Shown one piece after another: positions 25,428-35,277 of a stretch of DNA of 64,000 nt. A model generated the notes under the pieces. That model was not told where the DNA came from and did not search any database. It saw only the letters and a program-made list of their open reading frames with translations. Each line of letters begins with the position of its first letter. The first letter of the stretch is position 1. Origin of the DNA: Alteromonas lipotrueiana (GTDB lineage: Bacteria; Pseudomonadota; Gammaproteobacteria; Enterobacterales; Alteromonadaceae); the NCBI RefSeq assembly GCF_019249245.1, contig NZ_JAESDK010000012.1:1-64000 (forward strand). Reading direction: 5' to 3'. A program made the translations under genes and the position numbers.

Positions 25428-26369
25428 ATGACACACAAGATTATTTTAGACACTGATCCGGGCATTGATGATGCCATGGCAATCTTTTTTGCTTTCCAGT
25501 CGCCTGATATTGATGTACTTGGTCTAACTACCGTTTTTGGTAATGTACCGGTTGATATGGCTGCCAAAAACGCAGTGACCCTCTGTAAGCTTGCCGAAAA
25601 AGATATTCCTGTTACCAAAGGTGTAGGTATGCCCTGGGTGGGCCCAGAGTCTTCTTATGCCCATTTTGTTCACGGCGACGATGGTTTTGGCAATATCAAC
25701 TTTCCGGCAATCGAAGGTGAACTGGACCCACGTAGTTCTGCGCAGTTTATTGTTGATATGGCACGTCAGCATCCGGGCGAAATTACCCTGGTAGCGATTG
25801 GGCCGCTGGGTAACCTGGCGCTGGCTTTGCGATTGGAACCTGAGCTACCTAAGCTGGTAAAGGGTGTAAGCATTATGGGCGGCGCCGCGTTTGTGCCGGG
25901 CAATGTTACTCCGGTGGCAGAAGCCAATATCTGGAACGATGCCCACGCCGCTGAAATTGTCTTTGGTGCCGACTGGGAAGTGACCATGTTTGGTTTAGAT
26001 GTTACCAATGCGTGTCGCTTTAAAGCTCAGTTTGTCGAAACGCTGGCCGAGAAAAATTCTAAACTGGGCGGTTTTGTAAAAGACGCTGCGCAGTTTTATA
26101 TCGATTTTTACACACGCGAAGACGATGAACGGGTATGTTGTTTTCACGATGCTTTTCCGCTGGCGCACCTGATCAAACCTGAGCTGTTTGGGTTTACCGA
26201 AGGCCATGCCCGGGTGGCTACCGACCCGCTTAATCGAGGCCAGACCATGGTGGCACCAGCGGGAACTACCGCCAGCCCGTTATGGCTTGAGGCACAATCT
26301 ATAAAAGTGGCTACCCAGGTCGACCGTGATGCCTTAGAACAGTTGTTTATAGATACCTACGCGCTGTAA
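25428..26369 (+). CDS. inosine/uridine-preferring nucleoside hydrolase
   Basis: 313 residues. The calcium-binding N-terminal motif DTDPGIDDAMAIFF is complete, GNVPVDMAAKNA follows, and HDAFPLAHLI near residue 240 provides the catalytic His and Asp. These enzymes split ribonucleosides to base and ribose. It is co-transcribed with the ribokinase just upstream, which would phosphorylate the ribose released. A strong terminator follows. Substrate preference (purine or pyrimidine) cannot be read from the sequence. Confidence 0.9.
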   Translation: MTHKIILDTDPGIDDAMAIFFAFQSPDIDVLGLTTVFGNVPVDMAAKNAVTLCKLAEKDIPVTKGVGMPWVGPESSYAHFVHGDDGFGNINFPAIEGELDPRSSAQFIVDMARQHPGEITLVAIGPLGNLALALRLEPELPKLVKGVSIMGGAAFVPGNVTPVAEANIWNDAHAAEIVFGADWEVTMFGLDVTNACRFKAQFVETLAEKNSKLGGFVKDAAQFYIDFYTREDDERVCCFHDAFPLAHLIKPELFGFTEGHARVATDPLNRGQTMVAPAGTTASPLWLEAQSIKVATQVDRDALEQLFIDTYAL

Positions 26370-26750
26370 CCATCAAAATTATTTACAGGTTATTGATAAG
26401 CCCGTAGCGCTTTACCGCTCTACGGGCTTTTTTTATATTGTAACTTGCCTCAATATATGCGAAAAAGCTAATCAAACCATTACTCAATATGCCTTATCGT
26501 GAGGCACGTTTTTAGTCTCGCTACAGGCTTAAGTTTTACTTAAACTTTCGTAGTAACTGATTTAATACCGTGTTATTTAAGGCAAATTTGGCTATTTGGC
26601 ACCCTGATTTCTTGTAATTTTACACCTTTTGATACTGGCGATATTAAAATAATCTTCTATGCTTTTGAGCAAAGATTAAAAACTTGCCTTGTGCATTACA
26701 GGTAAATAATTTTTATATTTGCCTGAAAAAACTGATAAGAGACAAGCCTT
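26370..26750. other. 381-bp intergenic region
   Basis: It begins with the terminator at 26398-26435. The remaining AT-rich 310 bases contain no frame or RNA I recognise and probably hold the promoter of the sensor gene. Confidence 0.45.
26398..26435 (+). terminator. terminator of the ribokinase-hydrolase operon
   Basis: AAGCCCGTAGCG and CGCTCTACGGGCTT form a long stem (one bulged base) followed by seven T residues. Confidence 0.85.
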
Positions 26751-28340
26751 TTGCAAACACCATTACCCCCTGAGAATGAGCATCAGCGCCTGGCAGAATT
26801 GCTTAGCTACGAAATATTAGACAGCGAAAGCGAAGATGTCTTTGACCAGCTAACGACTCTGGCCTCGCAAATATGTGGTACGCCTATCGCTCTTATCAGT
26901 CTTATTGATCAAGACCGGCAATGGTTTAAATCTCGAATAGGCTTAGATGCTCAGGAAACTCATCGTAACGTGGCTTTTTGTGCTCATGCTATTTTGGAAG
27001 ACAGTTTATTTGAGGTAAATGACGCGCTTCAGGATCCGCGCTTTTTTGATAACCCTTTGGTTACCGGCTATCCAAAAATTCGTTTTTATGCCGGTACGCC
27101 TTTGGTATCGCCTCGAGGCTTTGCCTTAGGGACCTTGTGTACGCTGGATGATCAACCCAAGGTGCTTGATGAAAGTCAAAGAAAAGCGCTGACTACATTG
27201 GGCGCAGCCGTCATCGCACAACTAGAGTTACGTCGTAACAGTCGCGAATTGCGTCAGGCTATTCAGTACAAAGACCATTATCTTGCCTACTTAAGTCATG
27301 AGGTGCGCACGCCACTTAATGCCATATCTATGTTCAGCCGGCAACTGCGCCAGCAAACCACTAAGTATGATTTACCTGAGTCTTTCGACAAGGCACTAGA
27401 CCACATTCAAACCAGCGGTCATCGTCTTTTAGATATCGTTGATTCAGTATTAAATGTTGAACACGACAGTGCCAAAAGCTTAAAGCCGTTACCCAGAAGC
27501 GTTCGTCCAAACGATTATCTGACAAGTTTATTTGGGCTGTTGCAAACCGTTAACGAACAACTGAAATTAGGCTGGTCTGTGGGTTCAGCTGTACCAGACA
27601 CCATTACTATTGACGATACCAAAGTCAGTCAAATTATTAGTACATTGGTAAATCACTTTGCAGGGCGTCTGCCAGCAAACAAACAGCTTGTGTGTCAGAT
27701 AGATTTTGCCGCTACTCAAATGCAGTGTGTATTTACCGGAAAATACCCACTGGTTACCGAACCAGAACAAGATTTTTTAAATGCCCGCCAACTCTGTTTT
27801 GGCGATCAATTTTATATCAGCGAAAACTTTAAAGATTTAAGTATTGGTAAACACCTTATCGCATTATTGGGCGGAGACATTGATGTTATCGATGGGCAAA
27901 CTGTGCAACTTAACTTGCCCATTGTTAAGTGTGCTTCCTCCGCAAAGCCTCAGTCGCCAGAAACACTACATATAAAATCAGATACCCGAATTTTAATTGT
28001 AGAAGATAACGAGATTAATCAAATAGTGATCAGTTCGTTGATGGGCGAGCTTGCGGTCGCGCATGCAATGGTGGCTACGGGAGAAGAAGCGGTAACCGCT
28101 GCATGTAACGATACCTTCGATTTGATTATTATGGACATTGGGCTACCGGGTATTTCAGGCTTGCAAGCCACCGAATTCATCAAACAACATAAACCTACCC
28201 TACCGATCGTGGCTTTAACCGCCGACGCGGTCACTGATCGTGAAACCATGATGCTAAGCGGACTTGACGCTATTTTGACAAAACCCATTGCATTGAATCA
28301 GCTCATCCGTATGCTAAACCATTATTTAGCTGAAGAATAA
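26751..28340 (+). CDS. GAF-domain hybrid sensor kinase-like protein with degenerate ATPase domain
   Basis: 529 residues. A GAF sensor (about 20-160), then a HisKA dimerisation helix with the phospho-acceptor His183 in SHEVRTPLNAI, then a region where HATPase_c should be (about 250-390), then a receiver domain (412-529) with Asp462 in IIMDIGLPG and Lys511. The N-box Asn301 can be placed (STLVNHF), but I find no DxGxG and no GxGLxI glycine box, so ATP binding looks lost or highly diverged. It may act as a phosphatase, scaffold or phosphotransfer partner. The start is a TTG; no ATG fits better. It ends six bases before fau. Confidence 0.8.
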   Translation: MQTPLPPENEHQRLAELLSYEILDSESEDVFDQLTTLASQICGTPIALISLIDQDRQWFKSRIGLDAQETHRNVAFCAHAILEDSLFEVNDALQDPRFFDNPLVTGYPKIRFYAGTPLVSPRGFALGTLCTLDDQPKVLDESQRKALTTLGAAVIAQLELRRNSRELRQAIQYKDHYLAYLSHEVRTPLNAISMFSRQLRQQTTKYDLPESFDKALDHIQTSGHRLLDIVDSVLNVEHDSAKSLKPLPRSVRPNDYLTSLFGLLQTVNEQLKLGWSVGSAVPDTITIDDTKVSQIISTLVNHFAGRLPANKQLVCQIDFAATQMQCVFTGKYPLVTEPEQDFLNARQLCFGDQFYISENFKDLSIGKHLIALLGGDIDVIDGQTVQLNLPIVKCASSAKPQSPETLHIKSDTRILIVEDNEINQIVISSLMGELAVAHAMVATGEEAVTAACNDTFDLIIMDIGLPGISGLQATEFIKQHKPTLPIVALTADAVTDRETMMLSGLDAILTKPIALNQLIRMLNHYLAEE

Positions 28341-28346
28341 TATGGT

Positions 28347-28979
28347 ATGCCAGCAACGCTTTGTCGCATAGAATTACGAAAGCACCTTCGCGCCGCGCGT
28401 AAAGCTCTGACGCATTCTCAGCAGCAGCACGCCGCGAAGGCGATAGCCCGGCAACTTGAAAATTTAACATTTTACCAGCACGCAAAAACCGTTGCCGGGT
28501 ATCTTGCTAATGATGGCGAACCTGAGCTAACCGAAACCATCGCACAATGCTGGCAGAACAAAAAGCAGACCACCCTACCCGTATTGCACCCTTTTTCAAA
28601 AAAACACTTATTGTTTCTGCGATACTGCGCAACCACCCCCATGCAGTTTAACCGTTTTAATATTGCCGAGCCTGTACTGTCGGCAACTGACATATGTTTG
28701 TTAAATCAGCACGATATCATCTTGATGCCTTTGGTAGGTTTTGATGTTCAGGGCAATCGATTAGGCATGGGCGGCGGCTTTTATGATCGGACGTTAAGTG
28801 CGCTCGACCCTAATCACCGGCCTGTACTTATAGGCATCGCGCACGATTGTCAGAAGGTAGACACTCTGCCCACCGCAAGCTGGGATATTCCGTGCGATTA
28901 TATCGTTACCCCATCTATGGTACAGCGCAATCCTGGCTGTGCTACGCCCGAAAGTCATCTGCATAAGTCTGCGCAATAG
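28347..28979 (+). CDS. fau: 5-formyltetrahydrofolate cyclo-ligase
   Basis: 210 residues. It converts 5-formyl-THF to 5,10-methenyl-THF with ATP. The N-terminus has the basic [12 protein letters not shown], and the C-terminal half carries [22 protein letters not shown], the family signature for ATP and folate binding. In other gammaproteobacteria this gene follows 6S RNA directly; here nearly 4 kb separates them. It links functionally to the glycine cleavage genes through one-carbon folates. It probably shares a transcript with the sensor gene just upstream. Confidence 0.94.
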   Translation: MPATLCRIELRKHLRAARKALTHSQQQHAAKAIARQLENLTFYQHAKTVAGYLANDGEPELTETIAQCWQNKKQTTLPVLHPFSKKHLLFLRYCATTPMQFNRFNIAEPVLSATDICLLNQHDIILMPLVGFDVQGNRLGMGGGFYDRTLSALDPNHRPVLIGIAHDCQKVDTLPTASWDIPCDYIVTPSMVQRNPGCATPESHLHKSAQ

Positions 28980-29014
28980 GGTACACTTTTCATTCAAACC
29001 GAACAGGAACAATC

Positions 29015-29671
29015 ATGGATCAGAACGAGAAGAAAAAAGCGGTGGCCGAAGCCGCACTAAAATATGTGCAGTCAGACACTGTAGTGGGTGTTGGTACTGG
29101 CTCTACGGTAAATTATTTTATTGATGCGCTGGCCACCATCAAAGATAAAATAGTTGGCGCGGTCTCAAGCTCGCAAGCCTCTACAGAACGTCTTGAGGCC
29201 GCTGGAATCGAAGTATTTGAACTCAATAATGTTGATAACCTGGGTATTTATGTGGATGGCGCTGATGAAGTCACCGAACACAAACATATGATAAAAGGGG
29301 GCGGCGCAGCGTTAACCCGCGAAAAAATTGTAGCCGCAGTGGCTGACACATTTGTATGTATTGTCGATGATTCAAAACAGGTACCTATGCTGGGTAATTT
29401 TCCATTACCTGTGGAAGTGATACCTATGGCCCGCTCTTATGTGGCCCGCGAGCTGGTCAAACTTGGCGGCGATCCGGTATACCGTCAGGGCGTCGTGACC
29501 GACAATGGCAATGTGATTCTGGATGTACACAATTTAGAGATTTTGAATCCCCGCGAACTTGAAGCAGCAATAAACAATATTGTCGGTGTTGTAACCAATG
29601 GCATATTTGCCATGCGCGGCGCCGATATAGTGCTTAGTGCTACCGACCAGGGCGTAAAAACCTTTAAATAA
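29015..29671 (+). CDS. rpiA: ribose-5-phosphate isomerase A
   Basis: 218 residues, the usual length. It interconverts ribose 5-phosphate and ribulose 5-phosphate in the pentose phosphate pathway. Motifs: [16 protein letters not shown] (phosphate binding), YVDGADEV containing the catalytic acid, and [13 protein letters not shown] ribosome binding site (CAGGAAC) precedes the ATG. It lies 35 bases after fau on the same strand, in the conserved fau-rpiA-serA neighbourhood. Confidence 0.97.
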   Translation: MDQNEKKKAVAEAALKYVQSDTVVGVGTGSTVNYFIDALATIKDKIVGAVSSSQASTERLEAAGIEVFELNNVDNLGIYVDGADEVTEHKHMIKGGGAALTREKIVAAVADTFVCIVDDSKQVPMLGNFPLPVEVIPMARSYVARELVKLGGDPVYRQGVVTDNGNVILDVHNLEILNPRELEAAINNIVGVVTNGIFAMRGADIVLSATDQGVKTFK

Positions 29672-29841
29672 GTCGCTAATTATCTGATAGTAGCGTTAAT
29701 TACTGAGTCTTTTACCCACTTTATTCAAGATAGCTTCAGATTGTTTGATAATTTTCTTTGCACACCCTTCGACATCTGGTACGTTTACATTTAGACGTCC
29801 AGATGTCTTTTAATAATCCACCAACGCTGAGATATCAAGCT

Positions 29842-31071
29842 ATGAGTAAAGTGTCATTACCTAAAGAAAAAATTCGCATTCTGTTATTGGAAGGCGTGCA
29901 TTCCAGCGCCGTAGAGACACTTAAAAACAGTGGTTATAGCAATATTGAATATCTTAAAGGTTCATTACCTGAAGATGAGCTTATCGAAAAGATAAAAGAT
30001 GTTCATTTTATTGGTATACGCTCGCGCACCCAGCTTACCGAAGCCGTTATTGATGCAGCGCAAAAGCTGGTTGCAGTGGGCTGCTTTTGTATTGGTACCA
30101 ATCAGGTCAATTTACAGGCCACCCAGCGTCGTGGTATTCCGGTTTTTAATGCTCCGTTTTCAAACACTCGTTCGGTCGCCGAACTGGTACTTGGACAACT
30201 TATATTACTACTGCGCGGCGTACCTGCGAAAAATGCAAGAGCGCATCGTGGCGAGTGGGACAAGTCGGCTAACGGATCGTTTGAAGCGCGTGGCAAAACA
30301 TTGGGCATTATTGGCTATGGTCATATAGGGACGCAGCTGAGTATATTGGCTGAGCACCTGGGTATGAAAGTTCAGTTCTTCGATATTGAAGATAAGCTGG
30401 TTCTTGGTAATGCCACTCAGATAAGTCGTTTAGATACCTTACTTGAAACCTCTGATGTGGTGTCACTGCATGTACCTGAAACCGACTCTACCCAAAACAT
30501 GATAAATGCAGATACCCTGGCAAAGATGAAACAGGGCAGTATTTTTATTAACGCGTCCCGCGGCACAGTGGTAGATATAGACGCTCTGGTCGAGGCCCTT
30601 AAACAAGGCAAACTCAGTGGCGCCGCTGTTGATGTATTTCCGGTGGAACCTAAGTCAAACAATGAAAAGTTCGAATCGCCATTGTGTGAATTTGATAATG
30701 TGATTCTAACGCCTCATGTGGGCGGCAGCACTCAGGAAGCACAAGAAAACATCGGAATTGAGGTCGCCGGCAAACTGGCTAAGTACAGTGACAACGGCTC
30801 AACCTTGTCGGCGGTTAACTTTCCTGAGGTGTCTTTGCCCGGGCATCCTGGCCGTTCACGGTTATTGCATATCCATGAAAACCGTCCGGGTATTATTATG
30901 AAAATAAACAGCATGTTTGCTGAACAAGAAATTAATATTGAAGCTCAGTATCTGCAAACCACTGCCGACATCGGTTATGTTGTTATTGATGTTTCATCCG
31001 ATAATGCCTATGACGGGTTGAGTCAGTTATTGCAAATTGACGGCACTATTAAAGCCCGGCTTTTGCATTAA
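29842..31071 (+). CDS. serA: D-3-phosphoglycerate dehydrogenase
   Basis: 409 residues. First step of serine synthesis: NAD-dependent oxidation of 3-phosphoglycerate. Motifs: GCFCIGTNQV, the Rossmann GIIGYGHIGTQL, NASRGTVVDIDAL and the catalytic His in TPHVGGST; a C-terminal ACT domain (about 335-409) would bind serine for feedback inhibition. I chose the ATG at 29842 (MSKVSLPKEKI) because it aligns with the E. coli N-terminus; the frame is open back to a TTG at 29758. Serine feeds glycine and so the gcv genes in this window. Confidence 0.95.
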   Translation: MSKVSLPKEKIRILLLEGVHSSAVETLKNSGYSNIEYLKGSLPEDELIEKIKDVHFIGIRSRTQLTEAVIDAAQKLVAVGCFCIGTNQVNLQATQRRGIPVFNAPFSNTRSVAELVLGQLILLLRGVPAKNARAHRGEWDKSANGSFEARGKTLGIIGYGHIGTQLSILAEHLGMKVQFFDIEDKLVLGNATQISRLDTLLETSDVVSLHVPETDSTQNMINADTLAKMKQGSIFINASRGTVVDIDALVEALKQGKLSGAAVDVFPVEPKSNNEKFESPLCEFDNVILTPHVGGSTQEAQENIGIEVAGKLAKYSDNGSTLSAVNFPEVSLPGHPGRSRLLHIHENRPGIIMKINSMFAEQEINIEAQYLQTTADIGYVVIDVSSDNAYDGLSQLLQIDGTIKARLLH

Positions 31072-31123
31072 CGACTGAACCATTCAAAAGGGGCAGCAAA
31101 TGTTGCCCTGCTGCTTTATCTAT

Positions 31124-31900
31124 TTACCCGGCATAGGTTTTCACAAAAAATATACCGGTGATGGTCACACTGGTGACAATCACAAAATACCGAATATGAT
31201 GTTGTTGAATAACTTTTGATATTCGTGCCGCAACATAGCCGCCACTTAACGTACCGGCCATTACCACCGTGCCCTCATACCAGGCTATCTGATCCTGGAC
31301 TGCGAAAATTGCGATAGCAATAACAGACACCACGCACGAAATTAACAGTTTAATTGCGTTCATTACGTTGATATTGCTATAGCCGGCCAACGCAAGATAG
31401 CTCAACGAAATAATGCCCAAACCTGCATTAAAAAAGCCACCATAAATACTAATCCCTAATAGCAACAGTATTAAGAATACCGCCCCCACTCCCGCCATAC
31501 GGGCTTGATTAACAGTCAGGCGACGTAAAGTTTGATTGATCCGTGCGCCGAAAATAAACAGTACGGTAGCAAAAAGTAACAGCCATGGAATAGCATCACG
31601 AAATAATGCTTCTGGTGTTTGTAATAGCAGCCAGGCGCCTACCACACCGCCAAGTGCGCTGATAAAAATAATCAGATAAAGATTTTTACGGTATCTACGC
31701 AGCTCATCTGAAAAGGCATAAGCGCCACTTAAATAACCTGCACACGAGGCAAACGTATTGGTGGCGTTGGCACTGATCACCGGTACGCCTGCCATAAGTA
31801 AAGCCGGAAAAGTAATGAAACTGCCTCCGCCTGCAATACTATTGAGCACCCCGCCAAAAAACCCGGCAGCTAAAAGCCAAAACCAGTCAATGCTCATCAC
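31124..31900 (-). CDS. TauE/SafE (TSUP) family membrane exporter
   Basis: 258 residues with about eight membrane helices. The N-terminal FFGGVLNSIAGGGSFITFPAL and the repeat-related GGFFNAGLGIISLS are the two half-repeats of the sulfite exporter TauE/SafE family, which moves sulfur-containing or other organic anions across the inner membrane. The substrate is not predictable. It converges with serA, 52 bases apart. Homologues beside serA are familiar in related bacteria, but the link is unexplained. Confidence 0.88.
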   Translation of the reverse strand: MMSIDWFWLLAAGFFGGVLNSIAGGGSFITFPALLMAGVPVISANATNTFASCAGYLSGAYAFSDELRRYRKNLYLIIFISALGGVVGAWLLLQTPEALFRDAIPWLLLFATVLFIFGARINQTLRRLTVNQARMAGVGAVFLILLLLGISIYGGFFNAGLGIISLSYLALAGYSNINVMNAIKLLISCVVSVIAIAIFAVQDQIAWYEGTVVMAGTLSGGYVAARISKVIQQHHIRYFVIVTSVTITGIFFVKTYAG

Positions 31901-31987
31901 TAACCTCTATGACACGCAAAAAAGTAAGTTCCTGGTTGCCCACATTACACTGAATCGCATTGCATCATCTGAAATCGTTTAAAAAAC

Positions 31988-32341
31988 TCAGACTTCAAAC
32001 TGGGCAATTCTGGCCTGCCAGTCCCCGTGATGTTGCTCAATACAGCGCTGCTCGCTGTCCAGTCGAACATGTCTGCGTATATCTTTTACCTTTATCCCTG
32101 CCCTTAATAAATGCCCCTGAATCAGCTGCCGTAGCTTTTTATCTGTACCTGCTGCTACCGCGCGTTCTACCTGTTCATCATCGTGAAATACACAGGTAAT
32201 CATCAGGCTACCCGGAAAATGATTGTACCGGGCGGTATGTGTCAGCCATTCAAATCCAATATGCCATTGTTTGGCTGTCTCACATGCCAGGGTAAGTGCT
32301 GTTACCACATTGTTGTCGAGCTTTTTGGTGGTTTTATTCAT
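31988..32341 (-). CDS. conserved hypothetical protein
   Basis: 117 residues starting MNKTTKKLDNNVVTALTLACE. Soluble, no signal peptide, with WHIGFEWLTHTARYNHFPGSL in the middle. I recognise no defined domain. I prefer the ATG at 32341; five codons upstream is an in-frame TTG. It lies 87 bases upstream of the exporter gene on the same strand and might be co-transcribed with it. Confidence 0.6.
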   Translation of the reverse strand: MNKTTKKLDNNVVTALTLACETAKQWHIGFEWLTHTARYNHFPGSLMITCVFHDDEQVERAVAAGTDKKLRQLIQGHLLRAGIKVKDIRRHVRLDSEQRCIEQHHGDWQARIAQFEV

Positions 32342-32554
32342 GCATCTAATAAACAAAAATTTCGGGTTCTCACAATAACACAGTCGACACTAATGGCCTG
32401 CTGATAGAGGCATAAATTAATTTGTTAAATTAATGTTATTTAATTGCAAGTTAAGTTAACGTTGTAGCGGGATAATTTGTAGAGCCCTCAAGGGAGTGTC
32501 TAGACTGGTAAAAGCCAGCGAGCGGGCCATAAACCAACAGGTGGAAATTAAATA

Positions 32555-34381
32555 ATGTTCAAAACAACGCTTAAGCCTACTCTTGCAGCAGTTCTACTTT
32601 CAATAACAGCTGCCTCAGCATACGCAAACGATCGCTATATCATACAGGTCGACAACAAAAGCAAAGGTATTGTGAAAGCTTTGGCTAAACAGTCCGGAGC
32701 CGAGATACACGTAGACGCCCATGGGTTTATTGCCGCGACGTTTGACAATAAAACCTTATCGCAAGTCAAAGGTCTTATGAACAATCCGCACGTTAAGCTT
32801 ATTGAACAGGATCTCGAACGCCGCCCTATGGCGATTTATAACGACGATGGTGGCAATCCTGATACCACCCAAATTACACCTTATGCAGTTTATCAATCTC
32901 AGGCTAAGCAGGTTAATTTTAATCCCAATGCCGGCATGAAAGTTTGCGTTATAGACTCGGGGTTGGATGATTCAAACCCCGATTTTGTGTGGGCGAACAT
33001 TACTGGCGATAATGATTCAGGTACTGGTAATTGGTTCGACAATGGAGGGCCTCACGGTACTCACGTGGCTGGAACTATCGGCGCTGCAGATAACACCTAT
33101 GGCGTTGTAGGGATGGCTCCGGGTGTGAACATGCATATCATCAAAGTTTTCAATGCGCAGGGCTGGGGATATTCATCTGATTTGGCGTATGCTGCGCAAA
33201 AATGTACCCAGGCAGGTGCCAATATCATCAATATGAGTCTTGGGGGCGGAGGTGCTAATAGCACTGAAGAAAATGCATTCAAAGATTTTGTTAATGCCGG
33301 AGGTTTGGTGGTTGCCGCAGCCGGGAATGACGGTAATAGTGTCCGTTCTTACCCTGCAGGCTATCCGGCGGTAATGATGATTGGTGCTAATGATGGTGAC
33401 GACAATATTGCCGATTTTTCTCAATATCCTTCTTGTACTACTGGCCGCGGGAAAAATGTAACCACTGATGAAACCACCTGCGTAGAGGTCACCGCAGGGG
33501 GTGTTGATACGCTTTCTACGTATCCTGCCAATGGTGCCACCTTAGCTTCAATGTCTGCCGATGGGCAAGGACTGCCTACCTCTGCAATGGAAAACACAGG
33601 GTCTGCTTCAGCCAACGCTTATTATATGGGTATAGGCGATAGCGTTGACAATAATGCTACTGGGAAAATCTGCCTTATAGATCGGGGTACCATATCCTTT
33701 TACGATAAAGTGAACAATTGTGAGTTATCCGGCGGTGTCGGGGCGGTATTGGTTAACAATGAACCTGGCATGCTTTACGGCACACTAGGAACGGCCAACG
33801 ACACGACTATTCCCGCTGTAGGCGCAGCGCAAGAAGATCGCACCCAGCTATTGAATGCTACGACCATCGATATAAGTATCGGTGCAAGTGATTACGGGTA
33901 TATGAGCGGAACTTCAATGGCTACCCCAGCTGTAGCAGGCGTAGCTGCACTGGTTTGGTCGAATCATACTGCATGTTCAGGAGAAGATATTCGGGCTGCA
34001 CTCAAGGCTACTGCCCGGGATTCAGGTGCAGCCGGTAAAGATGTGTATTTTGGGTACGGCATTGTTCAGGCTGCAGATGCGAGCGCCTATCTTGCAACCA
34101 ATAGTTGTGCGGGAGGCTCTACCCCAGGAGGGACTGCGGATGATATCTCTTTAACTGTCAACGGTTACAAATCTAAAGGGCTTCAGGCCGTCGACCTGAA
34201 TTGGACAAATGCAACGGGTTCAAGCGTAGATATATTTCGTAATGGCAGCATAATCACTACAACTGCCAATGATGGAGCCTATACTGACAGCTTAAATACC
34301 AAAGGTAGCGGTAATTATAGTTACCAGGTGTGCGAAAGCAGTACCACGACATGTTCAACATCTATGTCAGTGATATTCTGA
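32555..34381 (+). CDS. secreted subtilisin-like serine protease (S8) with PA insert
   Basis: 608 residues: signal peptide (1-24), inhibitor I9-like propeptide (about 27-88), S8 catalytic domain with Asp134 (VIDSGL), His167 (PHGTH), oxyanion Asn258 (AAAGNDGN) and Ser454 (SGTSMATP). A protease-associated domain of roughly 110 residues (about 335-445) sits between Asn258 and Ser454. After an SCAGGSTPGGT linker the last 85 residues look like a fibronectin type III-type domain. Likely exported and matured outside the cell for protein degradation. A strong terminator follows. Confidence 0.93.
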   Translation: MFKTTLKPTLAAVLLSITAASAYANDRYIIQVDNKSKGIVKALAKQSGAEIHVDAHGFIAATFDNKTLSQVKGLMNNPHVKLIEQDLERRPMAIYNDDGGNPDTTQITPYAVYQSQAKQVNFNPNAGMKVCVIDSGLDDSNPDFVWANITGDNDSGTGNWFDNGGPHGTHVAGTIGAADNTYGVVGMAPGVNMHIIKVFNAQGWGYSSDLAYAAQKCTQAGANIINMSLGGGGANSTEENAFKDFVNAGGLVVAAAGNDGNSVRSYPAGYPAVMMIGANDGDDNIADFSQYPSCTTGRGKNVTTDETTCVEVTAGGVDTLSTYPANGATLASMSADGQGLPTSAMENTGSASANAYYMGIGDSVDNNATGKICLIDRGTISFYDKVNNCELSGGVGAVLVNNEPGMLYGTLGTANDTTIPAVGAAQEDRTQLLNATTIDISIGASDYGYMSGTSMATPAVAGVAALVWSNHTACSGEDIRAALKATARDSGAAGKDVYFGYGIVQAADASAYLATNSCAGGSTPGGTADDISLTVNGYKSKGLQAVDLNWTNATGSSVDIFRNGSIITTTANDGAYTDSLNTKGSGNYSYQVCESSTTTCSTSMSVIF

Positions 34382-34447
34382 TAATTACTCATAGTAAAAA
34401 CTAAAGACAATCATTACCAAAAATAGTGTCTGATTACACTAGTATAT

Positions 34448-34489
34448 AAAGCCCCCCGTAGCACACTGACTAACTATGGGGGGCTTTTT
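34448..34489 (+). terminator. terminator of the S8 protease gene
   Basis: AAAGCCCCCC and GGGGGGCTTT arms (34448-34457 and 34478-34487) with a 20-base loop, followed by T residues. It could also serve the converging DUF481 gene. Confidence 0.8.
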
Positions 34490-34490
34490 A

Positions 34491-34516
34491 TTATAAAAGT
34501 TTTTAAACTTTTATAA
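34491..34516. repeat. perfect AT-rich palindrome
   Basis: TTATAAAAGTTT (34491-34502) and AAACTTTTATAA (34505-34516) are perfect 12-base arms separated by TT, between the S8 terminator and the DUF481 stop. It may act as a second, AT-rich terminator for the minus strand. Confidence 0.6.
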
Positions 34517-34530
34517 TGGGTTTAGAGCTA

Positions 34531-35277
34531 TTAAAGAAAGTTGTAAACCAAAGTCACTGCCGTTTCGGTATCCAACTTATCTTTGTCCGGCTCTACATTG
34601 GTATTGTGGTCAAAAGAAACCGATACTTTTAACGACAAGCTACCATTGATTGAAGCAGTCAGCGCGGTTTCGGCGGACGATTTGGTGTTGTCACTACCCA
34701 CTTCGGTACTCAAAGTTTGGGTAAACTTAGAAGTATCAGAAATTAACCACTGAAAACCGGTTGATGCACGAACAATAAAGCTGTTTTGAGACTCGCCATC
34801 CTGGGTTTCATTGAAGGCATAACCCGGACCGATTGAATACTCTAAAGATGTAGTATCGTTTTGCCAAAGCTTTTGGTTCCAACCCGCAGCAATAGTAGAC
34901 TGATAGTTGTATGAGCTAAAGCGATCGTCTTCGTAAGAAGCAAAGCCGAACAAACGCTTATCCGGGTTTTGCAGTTTGTAGTTCGCCTGCGCCTGAGCGT
35001 CAAACTTTTGCGCTGAGGTACGGTCTTCTTCAACCCCCTCATCGTTTTCTACCGACTCCTGCTTGTACAAACCGCTCACACTGTAGTCGTTGCTCCATCT
35101 ATCGAATTCATGATGTGACTCTAAAGAAGCATTAACAGAAGTGGTGTCTGTGTTACCGGTAGTAAAGATGAAGCCTAAACCGCCTTCCAGAGTGAAAGGC
35201 TTTTGTTTGATTTGAGCCATAGCTGTACCAGAGAAAAGCGCACCGATAACCGTTGCCGCCAATACTGTTTTATTCAT
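34531..35277 (-). CDS. DUF481 (YdiY-like) outer-membrane beta-barrel protein
   Basis: 248 residues starting MNKTVLAATVIGALFSGTAMAQ, a clear signal peptide. The mature part alternates polar and aromatic residues, as in a beta-barrel, contains GLGFIFTTGNTDTTSVNASLE and ends in an aromatic strand (AVTLVYNFL) fit for BAM-mediated assembly. DUF481 proteins are salt- or acid-induced outer-membrane proteins of unknown role. I chose the ATG at 35277, with GGGG seven bases upstream. The next gene upstream is a paralogue. Confidence 0.85.
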   Translation of the reverse strand: MNKTVLAATVIGALFSGTAMAQIKQKPFTLEGGLGFIFTTGNTDTTSVNASLESHHEFDRWSNDYSVSGLYKQESVENDEGVEEDRTSAQKFDAQAQANYKLQNPDKRLFGFASYEDDRFSSYNYQSTIAAGWNQKLWQNDTTSLEYSIGPGYAFNETQDGESQNSFIVRASTGFQWLISDTSKFTQTLSTEVGSDNTKSSAETALTASINGSLSLKVSVSFDHNTNVEPDKDKLDTETAVTLVYNFL

